Origin: Owenia fusiformis
Taxonomy: Eukaryota; Annelida; Polychaeta; Sabellida; Oweniidae
Direction: 5' to 3'
DNA: 64,000 nt
Assembly (NCBI GenBank): GCA_903813345.2
Contig: CAIIXF020000006.1
Span: forward strand, 6,992,989-7,056,988
The first letter of the stretch is position 1, and each line of letters opens with the position of its first letter. The notes beneath the pieces were generated by a model. It saw nothing but the letters and a program-made list of their open reading frames with translations, searched no databases and was not told the origin of the DNA. Positions 44,501-59,500 of this stretch are shown here, piece by piece. Both the position numbers and the translations under genes were made by a program.

Positions 44501-47500
44501 TTGGGATATTTTTTTTGATGATTCATTTTTTGCTCCAGTTTATTACACTCTTATTCTTAAGTATACATATTTAGGAAAACATTAGCATGGTTGCTTCTTG
44601 ATTGACAAATGAAGAAGTATTGATATTTCTTAGTGTGATAGTGGTTGAGAAAAGGTATATGTAACATGATTTCAAAACATGGGATAATATTTTGTTTGAT
44701 TAACGTTTCTGTACCAGCGGCAGATTTGCTAAAAACAAACTTTTGATTCATTTGTAAATATCAAAGTGTTATCGAGGAAAATCAAGGTTTCCTTAACTTT
44801 GTTTTTTATTTGATTCTCAAAATGAAAAGTCAATACATTAGGAGTACAAAAATAGAATACGGGATGTAGAGTGTGACTTTTAAAAGATATTGCATCTTTC
44901 TATAAATTCAATATACAGTAAAACCTGTCTCTATTGAACATTTTTGCTGTCATTGGGCATATGTAATTTTCAGATTTTGAACTGGGTGCTGTGCCTGGTT
45001 GTTCTAATGCTGGGGAGATCACTGCATCCTGATGCTAATTATTACATTTGTATGTTATTTCAGCTGTGAATGATTCACAGTTTGGTTTTCATGTGGATGC
45101 ATTAGTTAGTAAATTCAGAATTTAATCATTCAATTGGATGTTTAATATTAGTTTTGAGATATTTAGAAATATAGTAAAACCTTTCTAATCTTTAAATCAC
45201 TGGAACCAGTCAAAAGTATTCGGAATAGCATGTGTTCACATTTCAAGGATTCTAAACACCTGAATCAATGGCAGATAGCGAAACTAGGACAAAGAAATAG
45301 TGTTCTTATAGAGAGATATTTGTGCAAGAGACATGTTCAGATATGCAGGTTTTACTGTATTTCGAAAAATGGTGAGAAAACGGCAGTAAAATCTTTTCCT
45401 CTGAGAGGAACAGATAATTTTAGTTTTATTGCTGACAAAGTTTTTCTGACCTCAATCTTTCATGGCGTTATATTGGAGTTTAAATTGTCCCCTAATTAGG
45501 ATAATGTGGATTAATGCGATTTTCATTTTCTTCCTTTAAAAGTCAGATACATTTTGTTCTATTGGGCCAAGGTGGCTGAGACCCTATACTGCCTGTTTTA
45601 GTGCATACAAGTCAAGAGTGAAATATTTCATATATAAATGATCTTGGACCTTTAAATCAGTAAATCAAAGACTCTAGCACATGTACTACATGATGAATAA
45701 GTCATTTAAAAACATGTTATTAAAGTGTCAATTTACAGGATATGTTTGAGATTTATTTTGAAGATGTCAATTTTTGTATTTATGGATGATAAATCGAGAA
45801 ATTAATGACCTTTTATCATTTATTTCATTTCCGTTTGAGTGACATAGAAATGTGTTTTTCCTTTGGAGGATATTGAAACCGATTCCTTTCATTTTTCATT
45901 CTCATGGCTCACTTGATCGTGGAAGTTAATTTTGTATCAAACCATTGTTGAACTTCATTTTATTGGGAATAGATTATTACACCTAAATGACTCTCAGTGA
46001 TTTGGTAATCTAAACATGCCAAATGATCATTATAGCAAAGTACTCAAAATATAGTGAATTTTGACTGGGAATTGCATTGCATTTTAAGCAGTGTATTCTT
46101 TCAAACACTATATTTTTGCTCAACTTTGCATATTAGCATGACAGTGAACTTTGCATTGCATTGTTATTTGGAATCTACTGTGCATATAAAGCAGTGCAAC
46201 ATTGCATGATCATTCGTCAACTGGTCATAAAGAATGCTTCATTTAGATTTTGATATAGACTTAAAGTTTACATTAACTTCAGCCTAATTTGAATATAATC
46301 TTTGATAGTTTTGTGATGTAATTATTCTATATACAATCTCACATATGAGAGAGAACAGGTTGGTTATATTAGGGAGACTAGTTGATGTTTGATATGGCAT
46401 TATTCAGGCATGTGATATCAGCAATAAGTAGTATCATTCGAGGGAAATATTTCCCTGAAAAAGCTGTTTTCTTGATTGTCTATTGCAATTCTTGACTGAT
46501 TCAGACTGAATATAATCTCTTTTTTTGATTGTTTCTAAATGATTTTTTGCAAGGGAATATTTTTCATTTTCTAGATTATATTTCTTGAAGAAATGTTTAA
46601 TGATAAATTAATCAATCAATATGACAATTTCAACAAAGAGGCTATCTTCCCATAATCCTTCATTCAATCATGAGAGTGAGTCCAACCCAATCATATTATC
46701 AACTCAGAATATATCAGCTACAAGCTTGGAGTACATAGTTATGTTTTGTCACAAACCAAACATCTTCAGATAAAAGAATTTTCCTGAGTTATTGTACATT
46801 ATTGATTTTATCATCAACTACTACAGATACCAGATTTATTTAAGTATATTAATTTAATAAATACTATACAAATCAAACCCTGTCTTGTTTGGAATGTTTT
46901 CATCATTTTTATCCTAATCTTTTTTAAAGTAATATAATGGGGATTAAGTAGGTGGGGAGGGGGAGGAGTTACAAAAACTTGATGTAAGATTAGAACAAAT
47001 TTCCTTGATTCTAGAAAGTATGTTTGTGACCCGGGGTTGTGATCAAGGAGATATCTTTGGATGTGTGTTTAAAGCAATCTCCACTATAAAGCATTATTAC
47101 TGTAATTGTTCAAAAAATAATCAATCATTATATACTTGCTGTAGTGTTATGTCTGATTGTAATCATGATAAGAATAACAAAACAGGACTATATATCAATT
47201 TTCTATTTGAAAGGTAAATGTATACCAAAATACGAACTAGAAAAAGAACATCAAGTAGAAATTGATATACCCTTGGAAAGCAAGCATACTTAGTATAGAA
47301 GGCTAAAATCCATGTTAAATATGGCTCAAATTGACTTATAAATTGTTCCTTGACCTTCTGAGTTATATATTGCATTCCAGTATATCAACTTAGAGAATAA
47401 CATATATATATACTTTAATAGTAATTTTCATGTACCTGTTGCTGAGTAAACCTGTGGGAGAACTAGCACATGTTACCAGAACCTCCATTGATAGTGCATC

Positions 47501-50500
47501 CTTAGATGACCTGCTAACACTTCATCTTCACCTGTAAACACAGTCTCATAAAAAGAACAATAAAATGATTTCATTGATGTTATTGAACCCTTTAAGCTGC
47601 ATCATATGCTGGAATATATAGAGGTTATTTAATGGGAGGGATGGAATATGAATTTTATGCCAAGGGAAAAACAGTATATATACAGTATATATATTGGTCA
47701 ATTCTTCACCAAATGTCAATTCTACATCTATGTCATTGGTGTAACCAGATATCAAATATATTTTCTATTTTGGGTTACTCTGACCCAACAATTTATATCA
47801 ATCTATTCATTAAGGAACATGGGCTTTCAAGAGACAACCATGCTAGGAATAATTAACCAATGTTATAAAATGATACTGCTTGTATGTGCCAAAACCAAAA
47901 CCACAACACCCAGAGGCTTGCATAAAAATTCTTGAGTTGAACATTTCCTTAAAGAGATGCCAAGTCAAGCTATTCACAAAAAGTACAAAACCAATGATAC
48001 AGGGTGACACAAAGTCAATCGTAATCTGAGATTGAATGTAACATTTTCAGAAATTGTTTCAGATTCTATTTGACTCATATCATTCATCAATCCATTCATT
48101 TAGAAAATTCCAATCTGAAAACTGCTCACAATTTTTCACATTTTCTTTGACAGATCCTACACTCTCATTAAATGCAAGAATAGGATCTGAAAGATTAGAA
48201 TTGCTGTTCTATTCAATTGCTGCCACTTTTAGTAAAAACATGTTTTGTTTGGTGAGATTCGCTATTGCATGAAGTTATATATATTTTGCAGCCCTCGGTA
48301 GGCTGAAATCCAAGAAGAAACAATGGTACTTATTTGAAGAGAGCAAATGTCAGCTGCTCTACTATAAGAGCAAAGAGGATGCAAAGTTAAAGACACCAGA
48401 GGGTTTCATTAACATAAAGGGATCAGCTATATCATTAGACCTAGACCAGAACAACCAGTTTGTCATCACGTGAGTATAAACACATCTACACTTGAGTAAT
48501 ACATGCTTGAATAGACATTCCTACTCTTGAGTAAAACATGCTTATATAAACACTTGAGTAATATACTTGCAGTAGTAACATGCATATTCTTGAGTAATAT
48601 TTGAATAAATATGGCTATTATTGAGATATGCTTGAATAAACAGGCTGACATACATTTGAATATACATGCCTACATTTGAGTAACACTTGAGTATGAGTAG
48701 ACATGCCTATTCTTTTAGAATTGCATATATGTTCAGTACCTCTCCAATTTTATTTGGGGGAGTCAACAAGACATATTTTTCATCTTCCCCCAACTTTTGC
48801 TGTCATTCTTTCAGGGTTGAGGGAAAAGACCACATATTTACTGCAGACAATCATGAAAGTATGATGATATGGTTGCTAGGGTTACAGGTAAGTAATATTT
48901 TTCATAAAATACACCAACCTCATGGTCATGCATCAGTGCCCTTTTCCCCTCAACAAAGGGCCAATGGGAGTCATTATGCAAGACTAGAAACCACAAAACT
49001 AAACATATTTCAGTTTCTTAAGCATCTTGAACCATCAAGGTATTTTTTCATATTTATAACTGAAGGAAAAGATTGGAACAGTGCAGAACAATATTTTTTC
49101 TTATCATTGAATAAATATTTGTTGACAGCATGTACAAAATCATGTAAAACCCAAGATTCAATTTGAAAGCAGTCTTTTTTGGCTCACACAGTGAGCCTAT
49201 GGGATTGACCAGGCGTCCGTCTGTCCGTTGGTCCGTCCGTCCGTTGGTCCGTCCGTCCGTCCGTTGGTCCGTCCGTCCGTCCGTCCGTCAACATTGGCCG
49301 CACAAATTAAAACTGCTATTCGGATTGAGTCCTATCCACATTCATTTTATGCATATCCATAATGCCTATTTGACCTATCATCGCCATTTCCCAAGTTCGC
49401 CCGGTTTCCGAGAAATTGCGAATTTTGACGTCAAAAAGTCAAATTTTCTGTAAATACTAGACACTTTGTTGAAGTAGAACTTTCAAATACCTTTTAGTAG
49501 TTGGTGTATATGCAACTTATGTCCTCTGAAGATTTCAAAGCTCTTGTAATTACGGTTTTTGGTGTTTACTCTATAAAATTTGAAAAAAAGTAGGACTTAG
49601 TTATTTTCAGGAAACTTTCTCATGTATAAAGTCAATGGCAGGTTTTGTGATTGACAAGATTCTTAAAGTTTGCCTTATACTTGATCATTTCCTGCAATAA
49701 ATTACATCATTAATAGATTTAAGCATTCCCTACATATTTCTCAATATATGTCAGCATCAAATTTTTACAGTTTTTGAGATATTTGACGTCAAAAAAACAG
49801 TAAAAATAAGTTATTTTTCAACTTGCTTCGATTTGACCAAATTTTTTTTTGAAAATCATCTACAAGTTACCAGGAGTTCAAATCTGACATTAGTTTTAGG
49901 ATTTGACCTTTACTTGACCTTCAGTGACCTTCGAAAGGTCAAAAACTTGACTTTTCAAATTGATTTTTGGATGTAAATTTTGGTCAGCTTAATCACAAAA
50001 GACCTTACTGAGCTCTGAATAAGTAAAATTTTCAAGGTCAAAGGTCATCAAATAGGTCACACAACTATGCTATCTAAGTTTGTCAAAGTTCGAGACTACA
50101 AATCCAAATCAATATTTTTGTTTCAAAGTCAGGATATAAATTCCTCTGAAGGTTCCAAACTGTGTGAGCATAGGACCGTGGGTCCTTCATTAGTTTTTGG
50201 CTATCATTATCTTTAAGGCACTTGAACTTGAATTTTAAAGCCTCATATACTCTAATACCTGGAAGATGTACCATATTGTAAAAATATATTTACTTTCAAA
50301 CTATTTTTCAAGACTGGCAGAAGATTGCCGCATAATCGTGTAAGTAAATGAATGCGCAAACTGTGTACTTGGTATGATGTACAGTATATCTGATTCTAGC
50401 TTTAGTTTTATTTAATTAATTTAATTACATGTACTTTAGTTTTAAATTTATTTGTTGAGTGTATGTACTGTTTATATCTTATAAGGCACTATTAAATATA

Positions 50501-53500
50501 TACATCTTATATTATAGTACAGTACTAAACTAGGTTCTTTACTGTTCCAGGTCAAGTTATCCTAAATAATAAGATTTAGTATTTCCGTCATCTATATTTT
50601 TGTATGTGTAGTCAATTCAAATGCATCAATAGCGAGAAGGCATTTAGATATTTATATTAGATTAATTTTCCTATTTTGCATGATACTTAGTACATTAAAA
50701 CTTTATATATTTGTGTAATATTCATTAATATATTTGTCTACCCATATTATTATTTTGCAACAATATTTTGATTCAAAATTCTTTGACAAAACAGATGAAA
50801 TGTATACTGATAAAATCTATTTTCAATGAATGGTGTACATTTGGTCCATATGTCTGTTGATTTACATTTTCCTTTATACTCAGTGGAGTCTAAGGATGTT
50901 TTTTTCTTTATGCATCTGTTGATGATGAATGTACTAAAATTGTCTAACAGATATGGATCTGGTTAATAATAGTTTTTGAGGTACAGATTTTAATGAAAAT
51001 GTTTACATAAAAAATGGCTAGGATTTAGTATACATTTTAAGTTCACCTTTATAATTAGGCCATATTTAAAGTATACTTTTTTCCTTGCCTGCTATATCTG
51101 ACAATAGGAAAGGACAATTTATAATTCAAAAGTTCTCAAATTGACTGATATGAGATATGGAAAAATTGTTTGAGCTGAGTATCGCTAGTACTGAGTAATT
51201 TACCATTACTTATCCTCAGTTCCCAGTTGAGAAAATAAGACACCAACAGTAAAGATCCATGCTGCTTTCATGAAACAATGCAATATCTATCCTTTATGAA
51301 AAGATGTTTATAGTAACATATATTTATATTTTACTAGATTTGATTTTCTGAATTGATTAGAGAATGTCAACATGTGGATATAGAGTTGAGCCTCATGCTA
51401 TGGTAAGACATTGTTATAGCTGACATTACTCCTCAAAGAATAACTAGAAATGGGTTTCAAAATGTATGAGAACTCAAAGTTAAGAATCAAAATAATTAAT
51501 TTGATTAATTATAATTGGTAAAAAACCATAATGTAAGTTAAGGTTTTATAGAAAACAATTCGAAACTCAACAAATAAATGCACTTATCATAACCACTTTT
51601 GACTTTCATATAAATCCTCATTTTGGGGATCATCTCAAAAGTTTTACGCTTACTTATACACATGTAGGATGTTTGAATTGAATTTAATGTGAAACTTGTG
51701 AGATGGTATCTATGTAATTATAAAATATAACCACTTTAAGTCAAAGCAGAGGCCACATCCATTCAGTGTAGTATCTATGTCAATATTTAATTTACATTTA
51801 ACTGTAAGCTTTAGTATCGATTGTACAGAGTTGTTTTCTGTTTTTATGTTAGTATGACCTTGACCTGATAATTAGAATCATTAAAAATACTGTAAACGTG
51901 AATGATTTTCAAACTTTATTTTCAGTCTGAATTTTGATAATTTGAATTCAATGTTGTTTCAATTATTTTCTGAAATCAAAAAGTTTATTTTCTGGATGTG
52001 TTATTTGAATATGTATGCAATTTTGTAATAGTTTCAACCATTGATTGACAATCTCCAGAAGTTTCTCTTTCATTATCGAAATTTTATTTCACTGTTTCTG
52101 TATATTTGAAATGTCTTGAGAGTAGCTATAACAAAGCTGTTCAAGGCAATGAACTTCCATCACTGGTGATCTACTCGATTACGCTGGTACCGTTTCGGTA
52201 ACAAGGTACGAAGGTACGATTTTTCTTTTTTCCTTATTTCACACGTTGTAGGCAGAATTCCAAAGACATTTTTAACACAAATGTGTATCAGTATCATATG
52301 TTTAAGAAAATGTACAATATTTAAATATTTGAACAAATAGTTCAAAAGACAACAGAATCGTTGATTTAACTCCTCACTTAAGGGGAGGCATCAAAAGATC
52401 AATGTCGGATCGGAAACTAAATAAATCTAGTTTTGACTCTGACCCCCCTCCCCCTAAAACTAAATACCATGAAAGTTGATCGCTGACTTCTGGTTTGAGA
52501 ATTTGAAAAATTATTGCTAAACACAATCTAGTTTTTGTTAATTCCTATCGTAATTTGCGGCTTTTAACAACCACTAATAGAATAGAATCCATTGGAATGA
52601 CCTTTACGAAGAAAGCATCAGGTAAAATCTTTATTTTTAAACCATTCCAAGGCATTCTGAGTCAAAATTGACAAAAATTTGAAATGTTGAAATTTGTCAG
52701 ATAGCAAACTGAAATGGGTTTGAACCCCCTCCCCCCTAACTAGATTTATTTAGTTTTCTATCCGACATCAAACTTTTGATGCCTCCCCTAAGTTACAGGA
52801 ACGGTATTTCGAAAAACAGTTAAGATCTGCGCTTTTAACCCAAACCGTTTCTGTAACTTAAGTGAGGAATTAAATCGACAATTCTGAGCTAATTTTTCAC
52901 AAACATGTACATTTTCTAAAACATATGATACTGATATACGTTTGTGAGAAAAAATGTCGTGGGGATTCTGCCTACAACGCATGAAATAAGGAAAAAAGAA
53001 AAATCGCACCTTCGACGTTCCGACATTTCGTTAACCGAAACGAACCATTTCGGTAATCAGCGTAATCGAGCGGATCACCAGTGTTTCATGATTTTGTGAA
53101 TCATATACAATATATTTTCAAGAATTGTCTTCTAGATAAATCCTGACTCTACATGCTGCACATGATTGCACAACAAACTCAAAACAAAATTGTATAGGTC
53201 ATCTTTTTCGGTACTGTCATGAATTTGCACTTCAAAGAATATGTATGAGTATTTACATAACAAATGCATGCTTCTAACCTCATTTAGGATGAGGGATGTT
53301 ACATTGATGAAATCATACAGGTGGAACACATTATCAAGTGAAGTGCTTTTTTGTTCAGAGTTTCCTGACCTATTGGCTTGATATTGAATAATTCTCTGTA
53401 ATTGGAACACTTTTTTTTTGTACCGAAAGTGTTCCACCCACACAGGTATGTACTGTATGTACAGTCTGATGCCTAATCCTCTTTATTCAATATGTTAAGT

Positions 53501-56500
53501 GATTATATAATTGGCTGTTTTACAGTCTGTGCCCTTGACTGCATTCTACAGAGTTTCTCTAATGTTAACAACATCCTTTAACTTGCATAAAAGAAAAATT
53601 CAACAAATTAAAACAATTTTTGATTTATGAGTCCAGACTATCTAACTATAACAGATGATAGATTCAATACAACCGACAGTTTTCCAATAAAATCAAGGCT
53701 CAACTAGGATGTTTATCACCTCACCTGGTTGATTTTAAAAACAGGATGATTAAATAATCGCTTATTTTAAGTGGATTTTTAGCTTATTTGAATATTTCTT
53801 GTGCTTCTTAAAAATGGGTCCTAAAAATAAGATAAGAATGGGTCCTAAAAATACATCCTCCGATCACAGGGCTTCAAAATCCAGAATATTTTCTTTCTTT
53901 TTACCCCTTGTGATAAGCAGTTAGCCTTTCCCCGATTAAGAACTCGCAATCTGATTGGCTGTCGCAATACTGCGACAGAAATCATGTATAAGTCATTGCG
54001 CATAATAAGATCACGTGATTCAGTTTAATCGGGCGCTTCCAAATTGGTTATAGCAGGGGGGAAGAAGGAGGTATGGATTCTGGATACCTGATTAGGAGGA
54101 TGTAAAAATAAGGTAAGAAATTGAAAATGTTGAAATATTTTTATAAACCATAATTTTTTTCTCAAATTTTAAATATTGGTTTAAAGGATACTTCTGTATA
54201 AGGAAGTATAAAGAGAAACTGGAAGAGCAACTCGAAGGAAATGCATCAAAATCTGAATCTTTAAAAGGATAATATAACTTCATTTGTAATACTAAGATAA
54301 GATGACATAAGAGTCTAGAAATTCAAAATTATAAATGCAAAAGTAAAAAATTGTGCACACTTTATGATAAGAGCAAGCCACAAGAGTTCTAAACTAAAAG
54401 ATAATGCCCATATGATTGATATACAGTCCAGGTTTTGAAGTAAACCAAAATTAATCACTGATTCATCCAACTGTGATTTCTCACATAGTGAATCATATGT
54501 TTAGATTTTTCATTATAGTGATTATTAAATAAAATCATATTTTGTTCATAAATGAGTCATTCATTGTTTCATTACAAATGCAGGAAAGGACTAAAAACTG
54601 TGATACATATAGACATATAGGTCACTGAGGTCAAGGTAACTAGCATAGACATTGGTCTTAAATAATGATGATAAATCATACTTTTATTTCAAATTAGTTA
54701 TAGTTCGGGAATTAAGTCTCAATTTTCTATATGAAATATCAAAAATGCATTTTTTAAACTTTTCTCTTTTTGAAATAGTTTTCAATATGTCTGATAAGTC
54801 AAGCTCAAAATTATGGATTTTTTAAATTGTTGATATCCAATAACTATGGCTTGCTCATTGGCAATATTCTGAAAGTCATAAGATCAAGTTTTTATTATTC
54901 TCATTCTACATATGGTGTCTTACTCTCACATATGTGGCTATTTCTTTACTTTACAATAAAACTTACAATAAAAGAGTCTTGCTATTTATTTTATCGATCA
55001 TTATATTGTGTGTATTATATTAACCTAGATGTTCTTTTTATAGAATATGAGTTCAATGTACACAATGGCACATGTGCCACTTTTACTTTACTTTTAACTA
55101 ATTGAATAGCTAAACCATGCTTTTCTGAGATAAGTTTAATTTTCGCAAGGACTGTGATATAGATTACTTAAGAAACCTTTGGTATTGTCATATGTTTCAT
55201 GTTAATTTCAATGTTGGTCATATTTGATGTGCCTTGTATTACCACCTATGATACGAGTCATGTGGTAGCTCTACCCCTGATTCATCCACAGCATCAACAT
55301 CGGCTCCAATCTGTGAAGTGCACTGCAATGAAATCACATGTCAATCACTCTTAGGCCATGCATACCAATGCAATGGAATCACACGTAAATCAACCCTAGC
55401 CCATTCATACCATTGAAATCACATGTCAGTCACCCCTAGCCCATGCATACTAATGAAATCACATATCACCCCTTGCTCATGCACATCAATGGAATCACAT
55501 CATGCCAATTACCACTACCTCATGCATACCAAAGAAATCATATGTCAATCGCCCCTAGCCCATGCATACCAAAGAAATTACATGCCAATCACCTCTAACC
55601 CATGCATACCAAAAAAATCACATGCCAGTCACCTCTAGCCCATGCATACCAAAGAAATCACATGCCAGTCACCACGAGCCCATGCATACCAAAGAAATTT
55701 CATGCCAATTACCACTAGCCCATGCATACCAAAGAAATCACATGCCAATCACCACTAGCCCATGCATACCAAAGAAATCACATGCTAATCACCTCTAGCC
55801 CATGTATACCAATGAAATCACATGCCAATCACCTCTAGCCCATGCATACCAATGAAATCACATGCCAATCAACACTAGCCCATGCATACCAAAGAAATTA
55901 CATGCCAATCACCACTAGCCCATGCATACCAAGGAAATCACATGCCCATCACCTCTAGCCCATGCATACCAAAGAAATCACATGCCAATCACCTCTAGCC
56001 CATGCATACCAAAGAAATCACATGCTAATCACCTCTAGCCCATGCATACCAAAGAAATCACATGCCAATCACCTCTAGCCCATGCATACCAAAGAAAGCA
56101 CATGCCAATCACCTCTAGCCCATGCATACCAAAGAAATCACATGCTTATCACCTCTAGCCCATGCATACCAATGAAATCACATGCCAGTCACCTCTAGCC
56201 CATGCATACCAATGAAATCACATGCCAATCAACACTAGCCCATGCATACCAAAGAAATTACATGCCAATCACCACTAGCCCATGCATACCAAGGAAATCA
56301 CATGCCCATCACCTCTAGCCCATGCATACCAAAGAAATCACATGCCAATCACCTCTAGCCCATACTTACCAAATAAATCATACATCACTCATGTGATAAC
56401 CCCTCCCCTGTTTCATCTATACCAATCATCTCTGGTTCATGTATTCCAAAAGAATCACGTGTCAGTAAACATTCAAAAGCATTTGATAATGTCAAATTAA

Positions 56501-59500
56501 AAGTGGAACCATCATACATGTATCAATTAAGAACTTCAATCTCAAATGAATACTGATATGCTCTGTAATTCCAGGCAAAGAGGGATCAGGTGTCAAATCG
56601 CCCTATAAATACAGGATGCTCTAACAGTTTAGATGATTCACAATGGACAAAACGTAGGGTAAGTAAGATATAAAGGGTAGCCAAAAATAAAATATAAGAT
56701 ATTCAGTGACATTGAATCAATAAAATTATATTTACTTGAATTAATTATTATTCAGTTAGAATAATATATTTAAAGTAGCAGCAAAGATTGGAGTTTGTAA
56801 ATTTTTCTTAATCATCAATTCTTCTCACCATCAGGCCAAATCTTTATTTGCTCCTGTGTATGAGTCAGTGAGCGAAGAAGATGAACAAAGAAGGGTTAGT
56901 ATGTGCACAATACGCTGATTAACTGTCAAGGACTTAACAACAATTACCAAGCTCTAACAAACAAGATCTATGGTCTAACCAGTAAATCTAATCTAAAAGG
57001 TCAGAGATCTAACCAGCATGATCTGACAAAATAGATCTCGAGCCTATCAACATGATCTTGTTACAAAGATCTAAATAAGATGATCTAATAAGCAAGATCT
57101 GAGATCTAACCAACAAGCGCTAACTAACATTAATTAACTAACAAAATCCAACAACTGAGATTATTAGCTGAAGTCATACATGTAGATAACACCAAAATAA
57201 CATGCATTGTTTCATCTTATATGGTTATTCCCGGATGTGCTTACACGTAAGGAATGCATAAATATAGGGCAGGTCTTTTCTTAGACATCATAATATTATG
57301 GAGGGCCTACATAAGAAATCCTAATCCTCAAAACCTCCTTAAAAGTATCTGTATGCACTGTACTTTGAAAATCTTTATTTTAGGCTCGTTCTTTGCGTGT
57401 AACTGGTAACAAACTGGATTCTAGCGCGGATTCTAAGAAACCAAACATTAGTCGGGTATAGTTTTACAATAAATCATCTGATTGAAATCTTGTTGATGTT
57501 AGCTAGTTTATTGATTACATTGTTTCTAGTTTTATGTTGTTCAGCAAGTGCATGCCATATTTTTTTTATTTATATTTTATTTGTAATAGAGGTTATTGTC
57601 TGTCCTTGTGCATGAGTTTTATTTATTGCGATATCTATCTTGTTGCTAGGCATTTGTTTTGTCAATCCCAAGTTTATTAGACTGTAATCTATTTTTTACA
57701 TGCATAAAATAATCAATGTGATAATGTTTAAAACACGTAAAAAGTTTTGCAATGATCAAAACATTCTTCAAACATTTCATGGGGACTTTAAGATTGCATT
57801 TAATTTAGATGCCATCTTATCAAAGGCTGGACTCAAGAAATTAGCCGCCATCAGAAAAGGGCATTTGTGATTCTTCATAATTAATACAAAAGGTTAAAAG
57901 CTGTAAATCACATGATACGTATTCATGAGTGCAGTATATTCTCTAAAATGTTATTATTTTTACTAAATTTGAAATTTCGTAATGCTAGATAATTGCAAGA
58001 GTTTTTTATTCATATTACTTTTTCTTGGAAATATAAGTGTTTTATTTTCCTCTGAGGTCATCCTTACAAAGTTAATGTCTGTTAAATGGTCCTCATGCCG
58101 CATTTTTTCTTATATCTATAGGAAATATGATCACCTACGGGAAAAGTACCACTTTGTCAATGTTCTTTTGAGTTTAATGAGCAATAGTTGCATATTAAGA
58201 ACCCCCCATGTTCCCATGTATATAAAGGTTTGATTGCTCTGAAGTTTTTAACAGTTCTCATCAGACTCCATACCTTGTCATACTTTGGAAGCTTGAAATA
58301 CTAGACATTATTTGGACAAATCCAAATACATTCAGATGATTGAAAACTGCTCATTTTTGGATAGACAAGAATCATGAGAGAAGATGGAGACTAAATCAAA
58401 AACTCTGAGCCATCATACCCAATGTGTATGAGATGGGAGTATATAACTAGACTCTCGAAGGAAAATGGTGTGTACCTTTAAATGTCACTATAAAAAATCC
58501 TTTTGAGAAGGAAGTGAAAAAAGATTTGCATTTATTATCATGAGGATTCTTCTAATGCTGAATCTAACATAATTACCATGGTAACCGTTGCTGCAAGATT
58601 AAGGGCTACTTTAGTAGATTGAAAAACCTAATAACATTATTTAAATTTCCTGTTATGTCTGAATTGTGTTTTATTGTGATAATAAAATTCTATTTTGGTG
58701 TATCCTGTGTTTGCTTGTGATAATTGAGTATTGAAGAGTATTGACTTAGAATATTAGAATATATAAAATTTGTGAGATATAAATAGATAAGGTGTAGAGG
58801 ATGGGGGAGGGGGGTGGGGTAATGGCTTGGGCAAGAAGCTGTCGTAGATATAAACATCTTATTTTGTAGAATATTTAGAGAATTATCCTGGATGTATGGT
58901 TAGTCATGATTACGGAAAGTTTAAGTTCATATCTTTTTGGATATCTGCACATTGGTAAATTCCCAAAGAGAAAGATCATGCTGGATGTCCTTTCTCTGAT
59001 ATTTCATTTTTTCACCAGTACATGTTGTGTTGTAAAATATTATACCTTGTACGTTGTATTGCACTTACTGAATAAAAAGTCAATCAATATGTTATTAAGA
59101 ATGCTGTTCATAATTAAATGTATCTGAAATTCATATTTCATCAAAGAGGTTGATCTATATTCTCTTTTTTATTGATTTAAAGTTAAGTTCTTTCTCAAGT
59201 GGTAACTTTGATTAAAATGACTGCTTTAATGTTACAACTTACAGTGAAAAATATGCAATATGTTAAATAACCTCACAGATCATTGAAATCATTGAATGGC
59301 TATAGTCATTACTAAGTCAGGATGTGGCCATCCGCAGCATTGAAACTGGATGTCTTACTTCCGTTAAAGTGCTCATAAAAGTTGTTTTGAGCTTGATCAC
59401 TGGCTAATACAGGATATCAATTCATTTAAACCTTATCATATTGTATTTTAATGTGTTTATTAGGTTTTAGTTAGAGCATTTTTAGAACAGTGTTCGGTGG

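Larger units (their letters stand above)
41578..48291 (+). other. Intron 1 of the PH-domain gene (about 6.7 kb)
   Basis: It lies between donor 41578 (GTAAGT) and acceptor 48290-48291 (TTTTGCAG). It holds the TIR and hairpin elements listed separately. The remainder (about 45400-48290) is AT-rich with no recognised structure. The open frames at 47.6-47.9 kb lack coding character. Confidence 0.7.
52161..53083. mobile_element. Foldback element with arms of 220-250 bp, host to two nested elements
   Basis: Outer ends CACTGGTGATCTACTCGATT plus ACGCTG and CAGCGTAATCGAGCGGATCACCAGTG are inverted. The arms continue to pair through AATTTTTCTTTTTTCCTTATTTC, GTTGTAGGCAGAAT and TATCAGTATCATATGTTT up to CCTCACTTAAG. 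TTCCAT (left) and TTTCAT (right) are a possible imperfect target duplication. The centre is occupied by 52382-52789 and 52789-52860. Confidence 0.8.
48888..56574 (+). other. Intron 3 of the PH-domain gene (about 7.7 kb)
   Basis: It lies between donor 48888 (GTAAGT) and acceptor 56573-56574. It contains the GTCC element, the nested foldbacks and the 40-bp minisatellite. 50201-52160 and 54113-55320 show no recognised structure beyond AT-rich DNA. Confidence 0.75.

Noticed and set aside
48687-49166. 159-codon open frame overlapping PH exon 3
   Set aside because: It is in a different frame from the PH domain, and most of it lies in flanking intron. The spliced PH frame has clear domain homology.
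49163-49453. Open frame with RPSVRWSVRPLVRPSVR-type repeats
   Set aside because: Translation of the GTCC microsatellite inside a transposon end, not a protein.
55325-56375. CRISPR-like regular array
   Set aside because: Eukaryotic context. Units are contiguous with no unique spacers, and there are no cas genes.
55423-56500. Several plus-strand open frames with repeating HTKEI/AYQRNHMP-like protein
   Set aside because: They are the 40-bp minisatellite read in rotating frames. There is no splice context, and the periodicity explains the open reading.
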